Source: Brevundimonas aurantiaca
Lineage (GTDB): Bacteria > Pseudomonadota > Alphaproteobacteria > Caulobacterales > Caulobacteraceae
DNA length: 64,000 bases
Assembly: GCF_014199955.1 (NCBI RefSeq)
Contig: NZ_JACHOQ010000001.1
Location: 496,001 to 560,000 of the forward strand
Direction of reading: 5' to 3'
The notes under the pieces were generated by a model. The model made no database searches and had not been told where the DNA came from. It saw nothing but the letters and a program-made list of their open reading frames with translations. Within the stretch, counting starts at the first letter, position 1. Each line of letters starts with the position of its first letter. Made by a program: the position numbers and the translations under genes. Below are positions 45,047 through 54,256 of the stretch, in pieces.

Positions 45047-46121
45047 GGCTCATCTCCTTGATCATAGTCCAATACAGGGCCCCATAGGCGCGCCACGGCC
45101 GCCACCGCTCGGCCCGCGCCGTCAGGGCGGCGTCGGCGCCGGTCAGCCGGTCGCTGGGCGCGTCCTCTCCGTCGTCGATCCAGTCGCCGACGGGGCGCAG
45201 ACCCGGCCGCGCGGCCAGGACCGGCGCCAGTTCGGGGTCAGCGGACAGGTCGCGCGTGATCGCCTCCGGATCGGCCGCCAGGTCGAACACGCGCCGCACC
45301 CGGGCCAGGACGCCGGGCAGGGCCTTCAGCTCGTCGATGCGGGCCTCGACCACAGCCTTGCCCAGCGCGCCGGGGCGCACCGTCACTGCGCCCTCGGTCC
45401 CATCCACCGACTTGCGCAGCCGCCGCGTCCAGGCGCCGTCCGCCGTGGTTTCATCGGCCGCCCCACGCGCCGCCAAGGCCGCCGACACGAAGTCCCAGTC
45501 ATAGGGCGGGCGATAGGCCAGGTTCAGGGTCACGCGCCCGCCGCCCTCCTCCGCCGCCTTGCGCCGCCGCAGGGCCGAGGGCGGGCGCCCGTACAGGGCC
45601 TGGAAGGTTTCATTGAACCGGCGCACGCTGCCGAAGCCCGACGCCATCGCCACCTCGGCCATGGTCAGTTCGGTCTCATGGATCAGCTGTTTGGCCAGAA
45701 GCACCCGCCGGGTCTGGGCCACGCTGACGGGGGCGGCGCCCAGATGCTGGCGAAACAGCCGCCGCAGGTGCCGCTCTCCCACCCCCAGCCGCTCGGCCAG
45801 GGCCTCGGCGTCCCCGTCGTCCAGCGCGCCCGCCTCGATCAGGGCCAGGGCGCGGCTGACGGTGTTGGACGTGCCGCGCCAGGCGCCCATCTCCGGCGCC
45901 GTCTCGGGCCGACAGCGCAGACAGGCCCGAAACCCCGCCGCCTCGGCCGAGGCCGCAGTCGGGTGGAACACCACATTCTCTCGCCGCGGCGTCCGCGCCG
46001 GACAGACCGGCCGACAGTAGATGCCGGTCGAGGTGACCCCCGTGAAGAACCGCCCGTCGAACCGGGCGTCGCGCGCGCTCAGCGCCCGCCAGCAGGCTTC
46101 CGCATCCAGGGTCTGTTCCAT
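45039..46121 (-). CDS. Ada-type regulator fused to a core-deleted AlkA domain
   Basis: A 360-aa protein. Residues 8-78 form the Ada N-terminal zinc domain with all four Cys (C36, C40, C67, C70 in GIYCRPVC and ACLRC), which accepts methyl from phosphotriesters. Residues about 85-185 are an AraC-type HTH (AKQLIHETELTMAEVAMASG). Residues about 195-300 match the AlkA N-terminal domain (RVTLNLAYRPPYDWDF). The chain then jumps from ARPGLRPVGDWID to LTGADA and AERWRPWRAYGALYW, the extreme AlkA C-terminus. The HhH glycosylase core and catalytic Asp are missing, and the gene is about 120-140 codons shorter than complete Ada-AlkA fusions. It likely works as the adaptive-response activator. Confidence 0.85.
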   Translation of the reverse strand: MEQTLDAEACWRALSARDARFDGRFFTGVTSTGIYCRPVCPARTPRRENVVFHPTAASAEAAGFRACLRCRPETAPEMGAWRGTSNTVSRALALIEAGALDDGDAEALAERLGVGERHLRRLFRQHLGAAPVSVAQTRRVLLAKQLIHETELTMAEVAMASGFGSVRRFNETFQALYGRPPSALRRRKAAEEGGGRVTLNLAYRPPYDWDFVSAALAARGAADETTADGAWTRRLRKSVDGTEGAVTVRPGALGKAVVEARIDELKALPGVLARVRRVFDLAADPEAITRDLSADPELAPVLAARPGLRPVGDWIDDGEDAPSDRLTGADAALTARAERWRPWRAYGALYWTMIKEMSHD

Positions 46122-46283
46122 CGGCGCAGAATGGGCGTTTCAGCCGCCCCTGTCTCGCGGTTTTCGGCCATGGATGAGCGTGAGAATTCCATCCGCGAAC
46201 GGGGGTTTCGCTGAGGCCCCGTGCGACATAACCTCTCACCTGCGCACGCAGAGGCGCAGTTATAAAACAATGGGAGTCACGCC

Positions 46284-46595
46284 TTGGTTCGCCTACCTTT
46301 TTCCACGCTCGCCGTCCTGGGGGCCGGCGCCGTCCTCGTCGCCTTCACCGCCGCCGCCCAGGACAGGGTCAGCCCGGAACCCGCCGCCTCGGGGCGCGCC
46401 CTGCCGGTCGGCGCCTATCGTGAGACCTGCCGGGGGATCACTCTGAACGGCGATCGGCTGCGCGCCCGCTGCATCGCCAAGAACGGTCAGTCCGTTTCGT
46501 CGACCCTCAGCGTCCGCAGCTGCCGGGGCGCGGCGATCCGCAATGACGACGGCCGCCTGGCCTGCACGCCGGCTTCGGCCCCCCGCTCGGCCTGA
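46284..46595 (+). CDS. Secreted CVNH-domain protein
   Basis: A 103-aa protein with signal peptide (LAVLGAGAVLVAFTAAAQ, cleaved near residue 25). The mature part fits one cyanovirin-N homology repeat: GAYRETCRGITLNGDRLRA, then AKNGQSVSSTLSVRSC and AIRNDDGRLAC. Four Cys could form two disulfides. CVNH proteins bind mannose-type glycans in studied cases. The start is TTG at 46284 with GGGAG 7 nt upstream. The upstream gap 46122-46283 holds only a 14-codon open frame. Confidence 0.75.
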   Translation: MVRLPFSTLAVLGAGAVLVAFTAAAQDRVSPEPAASGRALPVGAYRETCRGITLNGDRLRARCIAKNGQSVSSTLSVRSCRGAAIRNDDGRLACTPASAPRSA

Positions 46596-46639
46596 CGGCG
46601 GAGGAGGCGACCGGCCGGACCGGTCGCCTTTCTGCGGAC

Positions 46640-48415
46640 CTACATAGGCCAGAACAGCAGAATGGCCGGCGGACCGATGATCAGCACCAGCAGGCTGAGC
46701 GGCGCCCCCAGCTTGGGATAGTCCGAGAACTTGTAGCCGCCCGGCCCCATGACCAGGGTGTTGCACTGGTGTCCGATGGGGGTCAGGAAGTCGCACGCCG
46801 CCCCCACGGCCACGGCCATCAGGAAGGGGTCGGGGCGGTAGCCCAGCTGCTGGGCCAGCGTCGCGGCGATCGGCGCCACCACCAAAACCGTCGCGGCGTT
46901 GTTCAGGAAGGGCGTCACCGCCATGGCCGCAAACATCATTCCACCCACCGCGATCACGGGCGGAATGCCCTGGAACACCGACCGCAGTCCGCCGGCGATC
47001 AGATCGGCTCCGCCCGTCTGCTGGATCGCGTTCGAGACGGGGATCAGGGCGGCGATCAGCACCAGCAGCGGTCCGTCCAGCGCCGCATAGGCTTCGCGCA
47101 TCTTCAAGCCCCCCAGGGCCACGATGATCACCGCCGCGCCGAAGAAGGCGATGGAGACCGGGATCAGGCCGAAGCCGACCATCACCATCGCCGCCGTCAG
47201 GACCAGGGCGGGCAGGAATTTTCGCCTCTGGCCGCCCAGGCGCATCTCCCGTTCGGCCAACGGCAGCAGGCCCAGGTCCGCCAGTTTTCCGGGCAGGCCC
47301 GATTCCGACCCCTGGAGCAAAAGGACGTCCCCGGCCTGGAGCTTGGCCGTCCGCAGATGCTGGGTCAGCTCATAGCCGCTGCGCGACACGCCCAGCAGAT
47401 TCAGCCCGTGCTGACCATACAGATCCAGCGACCGCACCGACTGCCCCACCAGCTTCGAATCCGCCCCGATCACGGCCTCGGCCAGACTGACCTCGTCCTT
47501 GGCCTCCTCCAGCAACACCGGCCGGTCGCCGCGCACCAGCTTCAGCTTGGCGGCGTCGATGAACCCCTCCAGCGCCTCCTGATCGCCCTTGATCAACAGG
47601 GTGTCGCCGGGGCGGACGATGGTGTTGCCGCGCGGGCGCGTCTTGCGCTTGCCGTCGCGGATCAGGGCCATGACCTGGATGTCGTCCACAGCCAGGGCCT
47701 TCAGAGCGTTGATCGGCCGCGGCTCCATCAGCCAATCCTCGGGAACGCGGGCCTCGGTCAGATAGGCGTTGGCCGACAGGGCCGCCGACAGGCCGATGGT
47801 CCCGGTCCGGTCCTTGGGCAGCAGCCTGTAGCCGAAGGCCAGAAACACCAGGGCCGCCGCCGTCAGGATCAGGCCGACGGGCGCATAGTCGAACATGCGA
47901 AACGGCTCGCCGGTCATGGTCTCGCGCACCTCGGCGACCAGGATGTTGGGGGCGGTGCCCACCAGGGTGACCATTCCCCCCGCCATGGCGCCGAAGGCCA
48001 TGGGCATCAGCAGGCGCGACTGTTTGGTCCCGGTGCGTCGGCTGACCTGCAACGCCACCGGCATCATGATGGCCAGGGCGCCGACGTTCTTGGTGACCAT
48101 GGACAGCAGGGTCACGGCCGCCGTCAGCACCGGCGCCTGAGACCGTTCGGTCTTCAGATACGGCATGATCCGCTTCAGGGCCATTTCGACGATGCCCGAC
48201 TTGGCGAAGGCGGCCGAGACCACCAGGGCGCAGGCGATGATCACCGTGACGTCGTTGGAAAAGCCTTCGAAGGCCGCGTCCGCCGGAATGACCCCGATCG
48301 CCAGCCCCGCGATCAAGGCCGCCAAGGCGACCAGATCATAGCGGAACCTTCCCCAGATGAAGGCTGCGACCGTCAGCCCCACCAGGCCGAAGGCCAGACC
48401 CTGTTGTAACGTCAC
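46640..48415 (-). CDS. SLC13/DASS-type transporter with two RCK_C domains
   Basis: A 591-aa inner-membrane anion symporter. Five to six N-terminal helices include MVTKNVGALAIMMPVALQV with the SNT-like signature and GGMVTLVGTAPNILV. Two cytosolic TrkA_C/RCK_C domains lie at about residues 205-295 and 300-385. The second transmembrane half carries FLNNAATVLVVAPIAATLA and FLTPIGHQCNTLVMGPGGYKF. This architecture is common for bacterial sulfate or dicarboxylate permeases; substrate is not told by sequence. GTG start with GGGG upstream. Confidence 0.88.
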   Translation of the reverse strand: MTLQQGLAFGLVGLTVAAFIWGRFRYDLVALAALIAGLAIGVIPADAAFEGFSNDVTVIIACALVVSAAFAKSGIVEMALKRIMPYLKTERSQAPVLTAAVTLLSMVTKNVGALAIMMPVALQVSRRTGTKQSRLLMPMAFGAMAGGMVTLVGTAPNILVAEVRETMTGEPFRMFDYAPVGLILTAAALVFLAFGYRLLPKDRTGTIGLSAALSANAYLTEARVPEDWLMEPRPINALKALAVDDIQVMALIRDGKRKTRPRGNTIVRPGDTLLIKGDQEALEGFIDAAKLKLVRGDRPVLLEEAKDEVSLAEAVIGADSKLVGQSVRSLDLYGQHGLNLLGVSRSGYELTQHLRTAKLQAGDVLLLQGSESGLPGKLADLGLLPLAEREMRLGGQRRKFLPALVLTAAMVMVGFGLIPVSIAFFGAAVIIVALGGLKMREAYAALDGPLLVLIAALIPVSNAIQQTGGADLIAGGLRSVFQGIPPVIAVGGMMFAAMAVTPFLNNAATVLVVAPIAATLAQQLGYRPDPFLMAVAVGAACDFLTPIGHQCNTLVMGPGGYKFSDYPKLGAPLSLLVLIIGPPAILLFWPM

Positions 48416-48481
48416 GCTTAAGCCCCGACCCGGCCGCCCGTCGCCGCCGTTTCAACTGCAACGGCGAAGGCGGCCGGAGGT

Positions 48482-49588
48482 TCAACACCGCCCGACGATC
48501 ATCCGCCCCACGCCGCGCAGGACGCGCCAGACCTCGCCGACGAAGGCCCAGACCACGATGATCATCAACAGGGTGGCCAGTTCGCCGCCGTGGTCCCCGG
48601 TCCGGTCGAACAGGCTCCGCACCCGGTCGAAGAAATCGGTCGCCGTCCCGACCCAGATCACCGGGCTCAGCGGCGACCAGAACCACAGCCACGACAGGCC
48701 CCAGGCCGCCGCCGCCCCAAAGCTGATGTCGCCCACGGCCGTCAGCCGCGCATTGCCGCCCGAGGCCGCTCGCATCAGGTCGAACACCACCCGCGCTGCC
48801 GCGAACAGGGTCACGGGCCAATAGGCGGCGTCGACGATCTGGACCAGGATGCGGCCGTAATCGACCCCGTCCAGACTGCCGGCCAGGTCTTCCGGCCGGA
48901 TCGAGGCCATGGGCAACAGGCCGGTCCACCACAGCAGCAGAACCGCCCAGGCGATGGCGCTGGCGACGGCCTTGGCGGCGGGCGACATCTCGGCGCTCTT
49001 GCGCACCGCCGGCCCCGGCTTGGCCGTTCGGGCCGCATCGCGACCGCGCGCCAGCCGCTCGCCCCAGGTCTCGGCGTCCAGGTCGCCGCCCAGTTCGAAC
49101 AGGCCCAGATCCTTGACCCGCCATTTGGCGATGAAGTCCGGCTTCTTCTCCTGCCGCTCCAGCACGAAGCCGATCAGGGTCACGACCCCGATCACCGTCA
49201 CCGCCCCGCTGAACAGGGCGCCGAAGCTCTGGCCTATGGCCTGGCCCAGATAGATGTCCCCGACCAGCACCCGCACCGCCAGGCCGATCAGGGTGACGCA
49301 GCCCATCACCACCAGGGCCGTCTTCACCGCGAACAGCCACCAGGGATAAAGCTCCGGCCCGATCAGCGACTGGGGCCCGGACCGATAGCGCGCCGCCACC
49401 GTCAGAGGATGACCCACCTCGCGCAGCAGGGCCTCGACCTCCTCGTCGCCGGGCGCCCGGCCCAGTCGCGCCTCCAGCGCCTCGATCCGGCCCATGATCT
49501 CGTCGCGCAGCTCGGCGACGATGTCGTCGCGCGTCGCCTTGGGCAGCTGGGCCGCCACCGCCTTCAGATACCGTTCGACCAGGTCCAT
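48482..49588 (-). CDS. HAAS-domain multi-TM protein paired with PadR
   Basis: A 368-aa protein. The N-terminal 75 residues (MDLVERYLKAVAAQLPKATR... EALLREVGHPLTVAARYR) match the HAAS/DUF1700 signalling domain that is typically encoded with PadR regulators. About six membrane segments follow. ATG 49588 is preferred because GAGGGAGAG precedes it; ATG 49612 overlaps closely with the padR stop. Function unknown; HAAS proteins often sense or modulate envelope state. Confidence 0.78.
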   Translation of the reverse strand: MDLVERYLKAVAAQLPKATRDDIVAELRDEIMGRIEALEARLGRAPGDEEVEALLREVGHPLTVAARYRSGPQSLIGPELYPWWLFAVKTALVVMGCVTLIGLAVRVLVGDIYLGQAIGQSFGALFSGAVTVIGVVTLIGFVLERQEKKPDFIAKWRVKDLGLFELGGDLDAETWGERLARGRDAARTAKPGPAVRKSAEMSPAAKAVASAIAWAVLLLWWTGLLPMASIRPEDLAGSLDGVDYGRILVQIVDAAYWPVTLFAAARVVFDLMRAASGGNARLTAVGDISFGAAAAWGLSWLWFWSPLSPVIWVGTATDFFDRVRSLFDRTGDHGGELATLLMIIVVWAFVGEVWRVLRGVGRMIVGRC

Positions 49589-49614
49589 CCCGCTCTCTCC
49601 CTCAATCCCCATGA

Positions 49615-49947
49615 TCACAACATCTTCTCCAGCGAGGCCGACAGGCCCCGCCATTCGGCCGCCAGCCGCGCCAGCAGGACCTCGCCCCGCGCCGACAGGC
49701 GGTAGAAGCGCTTCTTGCGCCGCTCCTCCTCACGCCATTCGCTGTCCAGCAGCCCCTGCCCCTCCAGCCGGCGCAGCAGCGGATAGAGGGTGCTCTCCTC
49801 CATCTCGACGCCCGCCGCATTCAGGGCGACCCGCAGCGAATAGCCGTATTGCTCGGTCCTCAGACTGGCCAACACCGCCAGGATCAAAGACCCCCGCCGC
49901 AGCTCCAGCCGCAGACTCTCGAACAGCAGTTCCTCATCCTGACTCAC
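49615..49947 (-). CDS. PadR-family transcriptional regulator
   Basis: A 110-aa winged-helix repressor: RRGSLILAVLASLRTEQYGYSL, MEESTLYPLLRRLEGQGLLDSEW and RKKRFYRLSARGEVLLARL. It lacks the long C-terminal helical domain, so it is a PadR-s1 type. It sits 26 bp upstream of the HAAS membrane protein and 18 bp downstream of an imperfect palindrome that is its probable operator. Confidence 0.92.
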   Translation of the reverse strand: MSQDEELLFESLRLELRRGSLILAVLASLRTEQYGYSLRVALNAAGVEMEESTLYPLLRRLEGQGLLDSEWREEERRKKRFYRLSARGEVLLARLAAEWRGLSASLEKML

Positions 49948-49965
49948 CCGCCGATCTCCGTGGCG

Positions 49966-50008
49966 TCACATAGTGTGTGACACACAGTGTATGGGACATA
50001 CTGTGTGA
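49966..50008. promoter_or_regulatory. 43-bp imperfect palindrome between padR and the restriction gene
   Basis: The segment begins TCACATAGTGTGTGACACAC and ends CATACTGTGTGA. It reads similarly on both strands with a few mismatches and has three GTGT/ACAC half sites. It lies just upstream of padR (minus) and 86 bp before the plus-strand restriction gene, so it could control either or both. Confidence 0.55.
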
Positions 50009-50093
50009 GGGAGTCAAGCGGGGGCGGCTTCATTCCCGTCTTGCAACCTCTCGGCGATCCGGGCCAAGTGCGCCCTTCTTGGGGGAGACCGAC

Positions 50094-53000
50094 TTGGACG
50101 TCGAAACGTTCATCGAACGCTGGAGCAAGGCCCGCGGCGGCGCCGAGCGCGCCAACTATCAGATGTTCCTGACGGAACTGTGCGAGGCCCTGGGTCTGCC
50201 GCGACCCGATCCGGCCAGCGACGACACGCGCACGAACGACTATGTGTTCGAACGGGGCGTGAAGCGGCGCGAGTCCGAAGGTCTGGCTTCGACCCTGCGG
50301 ATCGACCTGTACAAGCGCGGCTGTTTCATCCTGGAGGCCAAACAGTCCCGCGCCGACCATCGCGACGAAGGCCAGACCTCGCTGTTCAAGGCCGACGAGA
50401 CCGCCTCGACCGCTGCGGCCCAGGGCAAGTGGGACGTGCTCATGCGCAACGCCCGGCGTCAGGCCGAGGACTATGTCTTCCGCCTGCCGGCCGACCACGC
50501 CGCCCCGCCCTTCATCATCGTCTGCGACGTCGGCTATGTGTTCGAGGTCTATGCCGACTTTTCCGGCAGCGGCCGGGCCTATTCGCACTTCCCCGACCGC
50601 AAGGGTTTCCGCATCCGGCTGGAGGATCTGCGTGACGAGACGATCGTCAAACGGCTGAAGGCGATCTGGACCGAGCCCCTGTCGCTGGACCCGACCCGCG
50701 AGTCGGCTCGCGTCACCCGCCAGATCGCCGAGCGGCTGGCCGAGGTGTCGAAACGGCTGGAGAAGAAGCATCCGGCGGAAGAGGTCGCCCATTTCCTTAT
50801 GCGGTGCATCTTCACCATGTTCGCCGAGGACGTGGACCTGCTGCCCAAGGGCAGGTTCACCGCCCTGCTGAAAGACCAGCTGGACCATCCCGAGAGCTTC
50901 GCGCCGATGCTCCAGGCCCTGTGGAAGAGCATGGATGCGCCGGAGTACGAGAGCCGGTTCTATGCCGGCTTCGGCCTGCATCTGCGCCATTTCAACGGCA
51001 GCCTGTTCAAGAACGCCAAGGCCTTCCCCCTGGGCCGCGAGGAGATCGGGGAGCTGCTGGCCGCCTCGAGCCACGACTGGCGCTATGTGGAGCCGGCCAT
51101 CTTCGGCACCCTGGTCGAACAGGCGCTGGAGCCGGGCGAGCGGCGTAAGCTGGGCGCCCACTACACCCCGCGATCCTATGTCGAGCGGCTGGTCGAGGTG
51201 ACGGTGATGGAGCCGCTGCGGGCCGACTGGAACGCCGCCCTGATCAAGGCCGGGGATGCGCGAGAGCGGGGCGACGCCGCGCACTCAAGCAGCGCGGAGC
51301 GCGATAGTGCAAAGAGAGAGGCGGTGGCGGCCGTCCGCGCCTTCCATCATCAGCTTTGCACCACCCGCGTGCTGGACCCGGCCTGCGGCACCGGCAACTT
51401 CCTGTATGTCTCGCTGGAGCTGATGAAGCGGCTGGAGGGCGAGGTGCTGGAGGCCTTAGCCGAACTGGGCGAGACCGAGGGCATCGGTTTCGAGACCGTC
51501 GATCCGCACCAGTTCCTGGGCATCGAACTGAACGTCCGCGCCGCCGCCATCGCCGAACTGGTGCTGTGGATCGGCTATCTGCAACAGCATTACCGCAACA
51601 GCATCGAACACCCCGCCGAACCGATCCTGAAGGCCTTCGGCAATATCCAGCAGAAGGACGCGGTCCTGACCTGGGACGGCTATCCCGAGCTTCAGTTCGA
51701 GATGCGGGACGGGGTTGCGGTTCAGGTCTATCCGAACGCGCGGCGGCCGGACTGGCCGGCGGCGGAGTTCATCGTGGGGAATCCGCCGTTTATCGGCGGC
51801 AAGGATCTGCGCTCACGCATGATGCCCGGCTATGCCGAGGCGCTGTGGAAGGCGCACAAGGCGATGAACGAGAGCGCCGATTTCGTCATGTATTGGTGGG
51901 ACCGGGCAGCGGAGTTGCTCACCCGCAAGAAAACGCCGCTGCGCAGGTTCGGCTTCGTCACGACCAACTCGATCAGCCAGGTGTTCCAGCGCCGGGTGAT
52001 GGAGCGTCACCTGAACGCCAAGCCGCCCGTGTCAATCATCTTCGCCGTGCCGGATCATCCGTGGACCAAGGCGACGAAGGACAGCGCGGCGGTAAGGATC
52101 GCGATGACGGCGGTGCGGGCCGGAGTTCATGAAGGCGAGCTGAGGGAGGTTGTTGCGGAGACTGGTTTGGAAACGGATGAGCCAATGCTGGAATTCGTTT
52201 CGCGGAGCGGGAAAATCAACACCGATCTCACGGTGGGCGTAGACGTGACGCGCGCCGAACCTCTTCTCTCTAACGATGGCATATGCTCACCCGGCGTGAA
52301 GCTTCACGGTGCTGGTTTCATCGTTACGCCCGCTGAGGCGGAACATCTTGGGCTCGGCCAACGCACAGGGCTGGAGCGCCATATCCGAAACTATCGAAAT
52401 GGGCGCGATCTTGCCGCTCGCCCGCGTGGCGTTATGGTCATAGACCTTGACGGGCTATCAGCCGAAGAGGTCCGCAGGAAATACCCGGAAGTTTATCAGC
52501 ATCTTCTGGAGCGCGTGAAGCCGGAGCGTGACAGCAACAACGAAGCTTACCGCCGTCAACATTGGTGGCTATTCGGCAGAAAGAACACGCTCATGCGTGG
52601 CTTCTTGGCTGAGCTTCCCCGCTACATAGCTACGGTTGAGACCACCAAGCACCGCGTCTTTCAGTTTCTCGACATCGACATTCTACCCGACAACATGCTG
52701 GTAAACATCGGAAGCGCAGATGGCTGGCTTCTCGCCGTCCTGTCCAGCCGAACCCACACAACCTGGGCTCCCGTCCTTGGCGGCTGGCTCGGCTACGGCA
52801 ATGATCCCCGCTACTCCAAGTCTCGCTGCTTCGACCCCTTCCCTTTCCCCGACCCGGACGAGGCCACCCGCGCCCGCCTCCGGGCGCTGGGCGAGGAACT
52901 CGACGCCACGCGCAAGACGGTGCAGGCCGAGCATCCGGACCTGACCCTGACCGGCCTCTATAATGTGCTGGAGAAGATCCGCGCCGGGACGCCGCCGCCG

Positions 53001-53131
53001 TGTCGCGCGCCTTCAAGGGCGGCGGCAAGCGGATCGAACAGCGGGTGGTGCAGGCCCTGTCCACCCTGGTCCGCTACGGCTGGATCAGCGCCCTGCCCGG
53101 CGGAACCTACGCCGCGCGCCGCGCGGCTTGA
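50094..53131 (+). pseudogene. Type IIG-like restriction-methylase (MmeI-type), C-terminal out-of-frame deletion
   Basis: Starts at TTG 50094 (SD GGGGGAG). Residues 1-200 hold a PD-(D/E)xK-like nuclease (RIDLYKRGCFILEAKQSR). Amino-methylase motifs follow: SAM motif I LDPACGTGNFL and catalytic IVGNPPFIGG. The frame is good to LTLTGLYNVLEKIRAG near 52985. The expected continuation (about 150-200 residues in relatives, from memory) is missing; the true C-terminus RDAAAVSRAFKGGGKRIEQR to ALPGGTYAARRAA is present directly after, but in another frame, ending TGA 53131. In the original frame translation would run to 53531, reading the next gene out of frame. The N-terminal nuclease and methylase could still be made; activity is uncertain. 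Confidence 0.82.
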
Positions 53132-53145
53132 CGGAGACCTGATCA

Positions 53146-54186
53146 ATGCCTCGACTATGGATGGTGCGGCTCGGCAAGTTCGGCGAACAGGAGGCCCACG
53201 CCCTCGAAACCGGGGAACTGGTCACGGGATGGGAGCTGCCGGACCTGACGCCTGCCGACACGCGCGAGGCGGTGCTGTCCATCCTGCACCAGGCCCTGCC
53301 GGACGAGCAGCCGGGCACGCTGCGGAACTGGGCCGCTCAGCTGAACCAGTTGAAGAACGTCGCCGTTGCAGGCGATCTGGTGGTGACGCCCTTGAAGACC
53401 ACCGGCCGTCTCGCCGTCGGCAGGCTTCAGCCCGGCTATATCCACACCGAGGCCGGGGCGCCGACTCGGCGTGTCGAATGGCTGCGCACGGACCTGCCGC
53501 GCGACGCTCTGAAACAGGATCTGCTGTATAGTCTCGGCGCGTCGCAGACGGTGTGCGAGATCAGCCGCAACGAAGCGCTGGCGCGCCTGCTCGCTGCGGT
53601 CGAGACCGGCGTGGACCCCGGCGCAGCCGCCCTGCCCTCGACCAAGCCGTCATCGACGCCGGAAACCGGGGCGGAGGAAGCCGCCGAAACGTCCGATATC
53701 GCGGACCTGGCCGAGTTGGCGCGCGACCAGATCGAGCGGCGCATATCCAGCCAGTTCGCAGGCCACGCCTTCACGCGCTTGATCGCCGCGCTTTTAGGAA
53801 CTCAGGGATATCAAGTCGAGGTCTCGCCACCCGGGCCGGATCGAGGCATCGACATCGTCGCAGGCCAGGGCGCCCTCGGCCTGAGCGGCCCCAAGCTTGT
53901 CGTTCAAGTCAAGTCCGGCGGCATAGTGGTGGACCAGCCGACGCTTCAAGGACTGATCGGCTGCATCCATGACGTTCATGCCGATCATGGCCTTTTGGTC
54001 AGTTGGTCCGGCTTTAGCCCGCCAGTACGAAAACGTGTGAATGAGCTGTACTTCCGAGTGCGGCTTTGGGACCGCAAACAGATCGTTGACGCCCTGCTGA
54101 CCCATTACGATGACCTTCCAGCCGACATACGCGCCGAACTGCCGCTGCGACGCATCTGGACCCTGGTTCCTGACATGACGGTATAA
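53146..54186 (+). CDS. Mrr-like restriction endonuclease
   Basis: A 346-aa protein with a novel-looking N-terminal domain (MPRLWMVRLGKFGEQEAHAL, residues 1-150), an acidic linker, and a C-terminal Mrr catalytic domain (about 200-330). The PD-(D/E)xK motif reads HAFTRLIAALLGTQGYQVEV, GPDRGIDIVA with the Asp, and LVVQVKSGG with QxK. This form cuts modified DNA in Mrr-type systems. It starts 14 bp after the broken methylase gene and is probably cotranscribed. Confidence 0.88.
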   Translation: MPRLWMVRLGKFGEQEAHALETGELVTGWELPDLTPADTREAVLSILHQALPDEQPGTLRNWAAQLNQLKNVAVAGDLVVTPLKTTGRLAVGRLQPGYIHTEAGAPTRRVEWLRTDLPRDALKQDLLYSLGASQTVCEISRNEALARLLAAVETGVDPGAAALPSTKPSSTPETGAEEAAETSDIADLAELARDQIERRISSQFAGHAFTRLIAALLGTQGYQVEVSPPGPDRGIDIVAGQGALGLSGPKLVVQVKSGGIVVDQPTLQGLIGCIHDVHADHGLLVSWSGFSPPVRKRVNELYFRVRLWDRKQIVDALLTHYDDLPADIRAELPLRRIWTLVPDMTV

Positions 54187-54200
54187 TCGCCTTCGATCGC

Positions 54201-54233
54201 AAAAAGGGGCGGCGGACCGAAGTCCGCCGCCCC
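54201..54233 (-). terminator. Terminator of the second TonB receptor gene
   Basis: A 12-bp GC stem (54206-54217 with 54222-54233), 4-nt loop, followed on the minus strand by TTTTT (complement of 54201-54205). On the plus strand the tail GTTCTTG is weaker, so it may also partly end the mrr-like transcript. Confidence 0.87.
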
Positions 54234-54256
54234 GTTCTTGTCGCGCTGACGTCGCC

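Noticed and set aside
46170..46214. 14-codon frame MDERENSIRERGFR resembling the start of DUF2934 proteins
   Set aside because: Too short and without SD; could be a remnant but chance is as likely.
53132..53531. C-terminal 130 residues of the 1184-aa open frame of the restriction gene
   Set aside because: They read the mrr-like gene out of frame (Arg/Gly/Ala-rich); the true C-terminus is in another frame ending at 53131.
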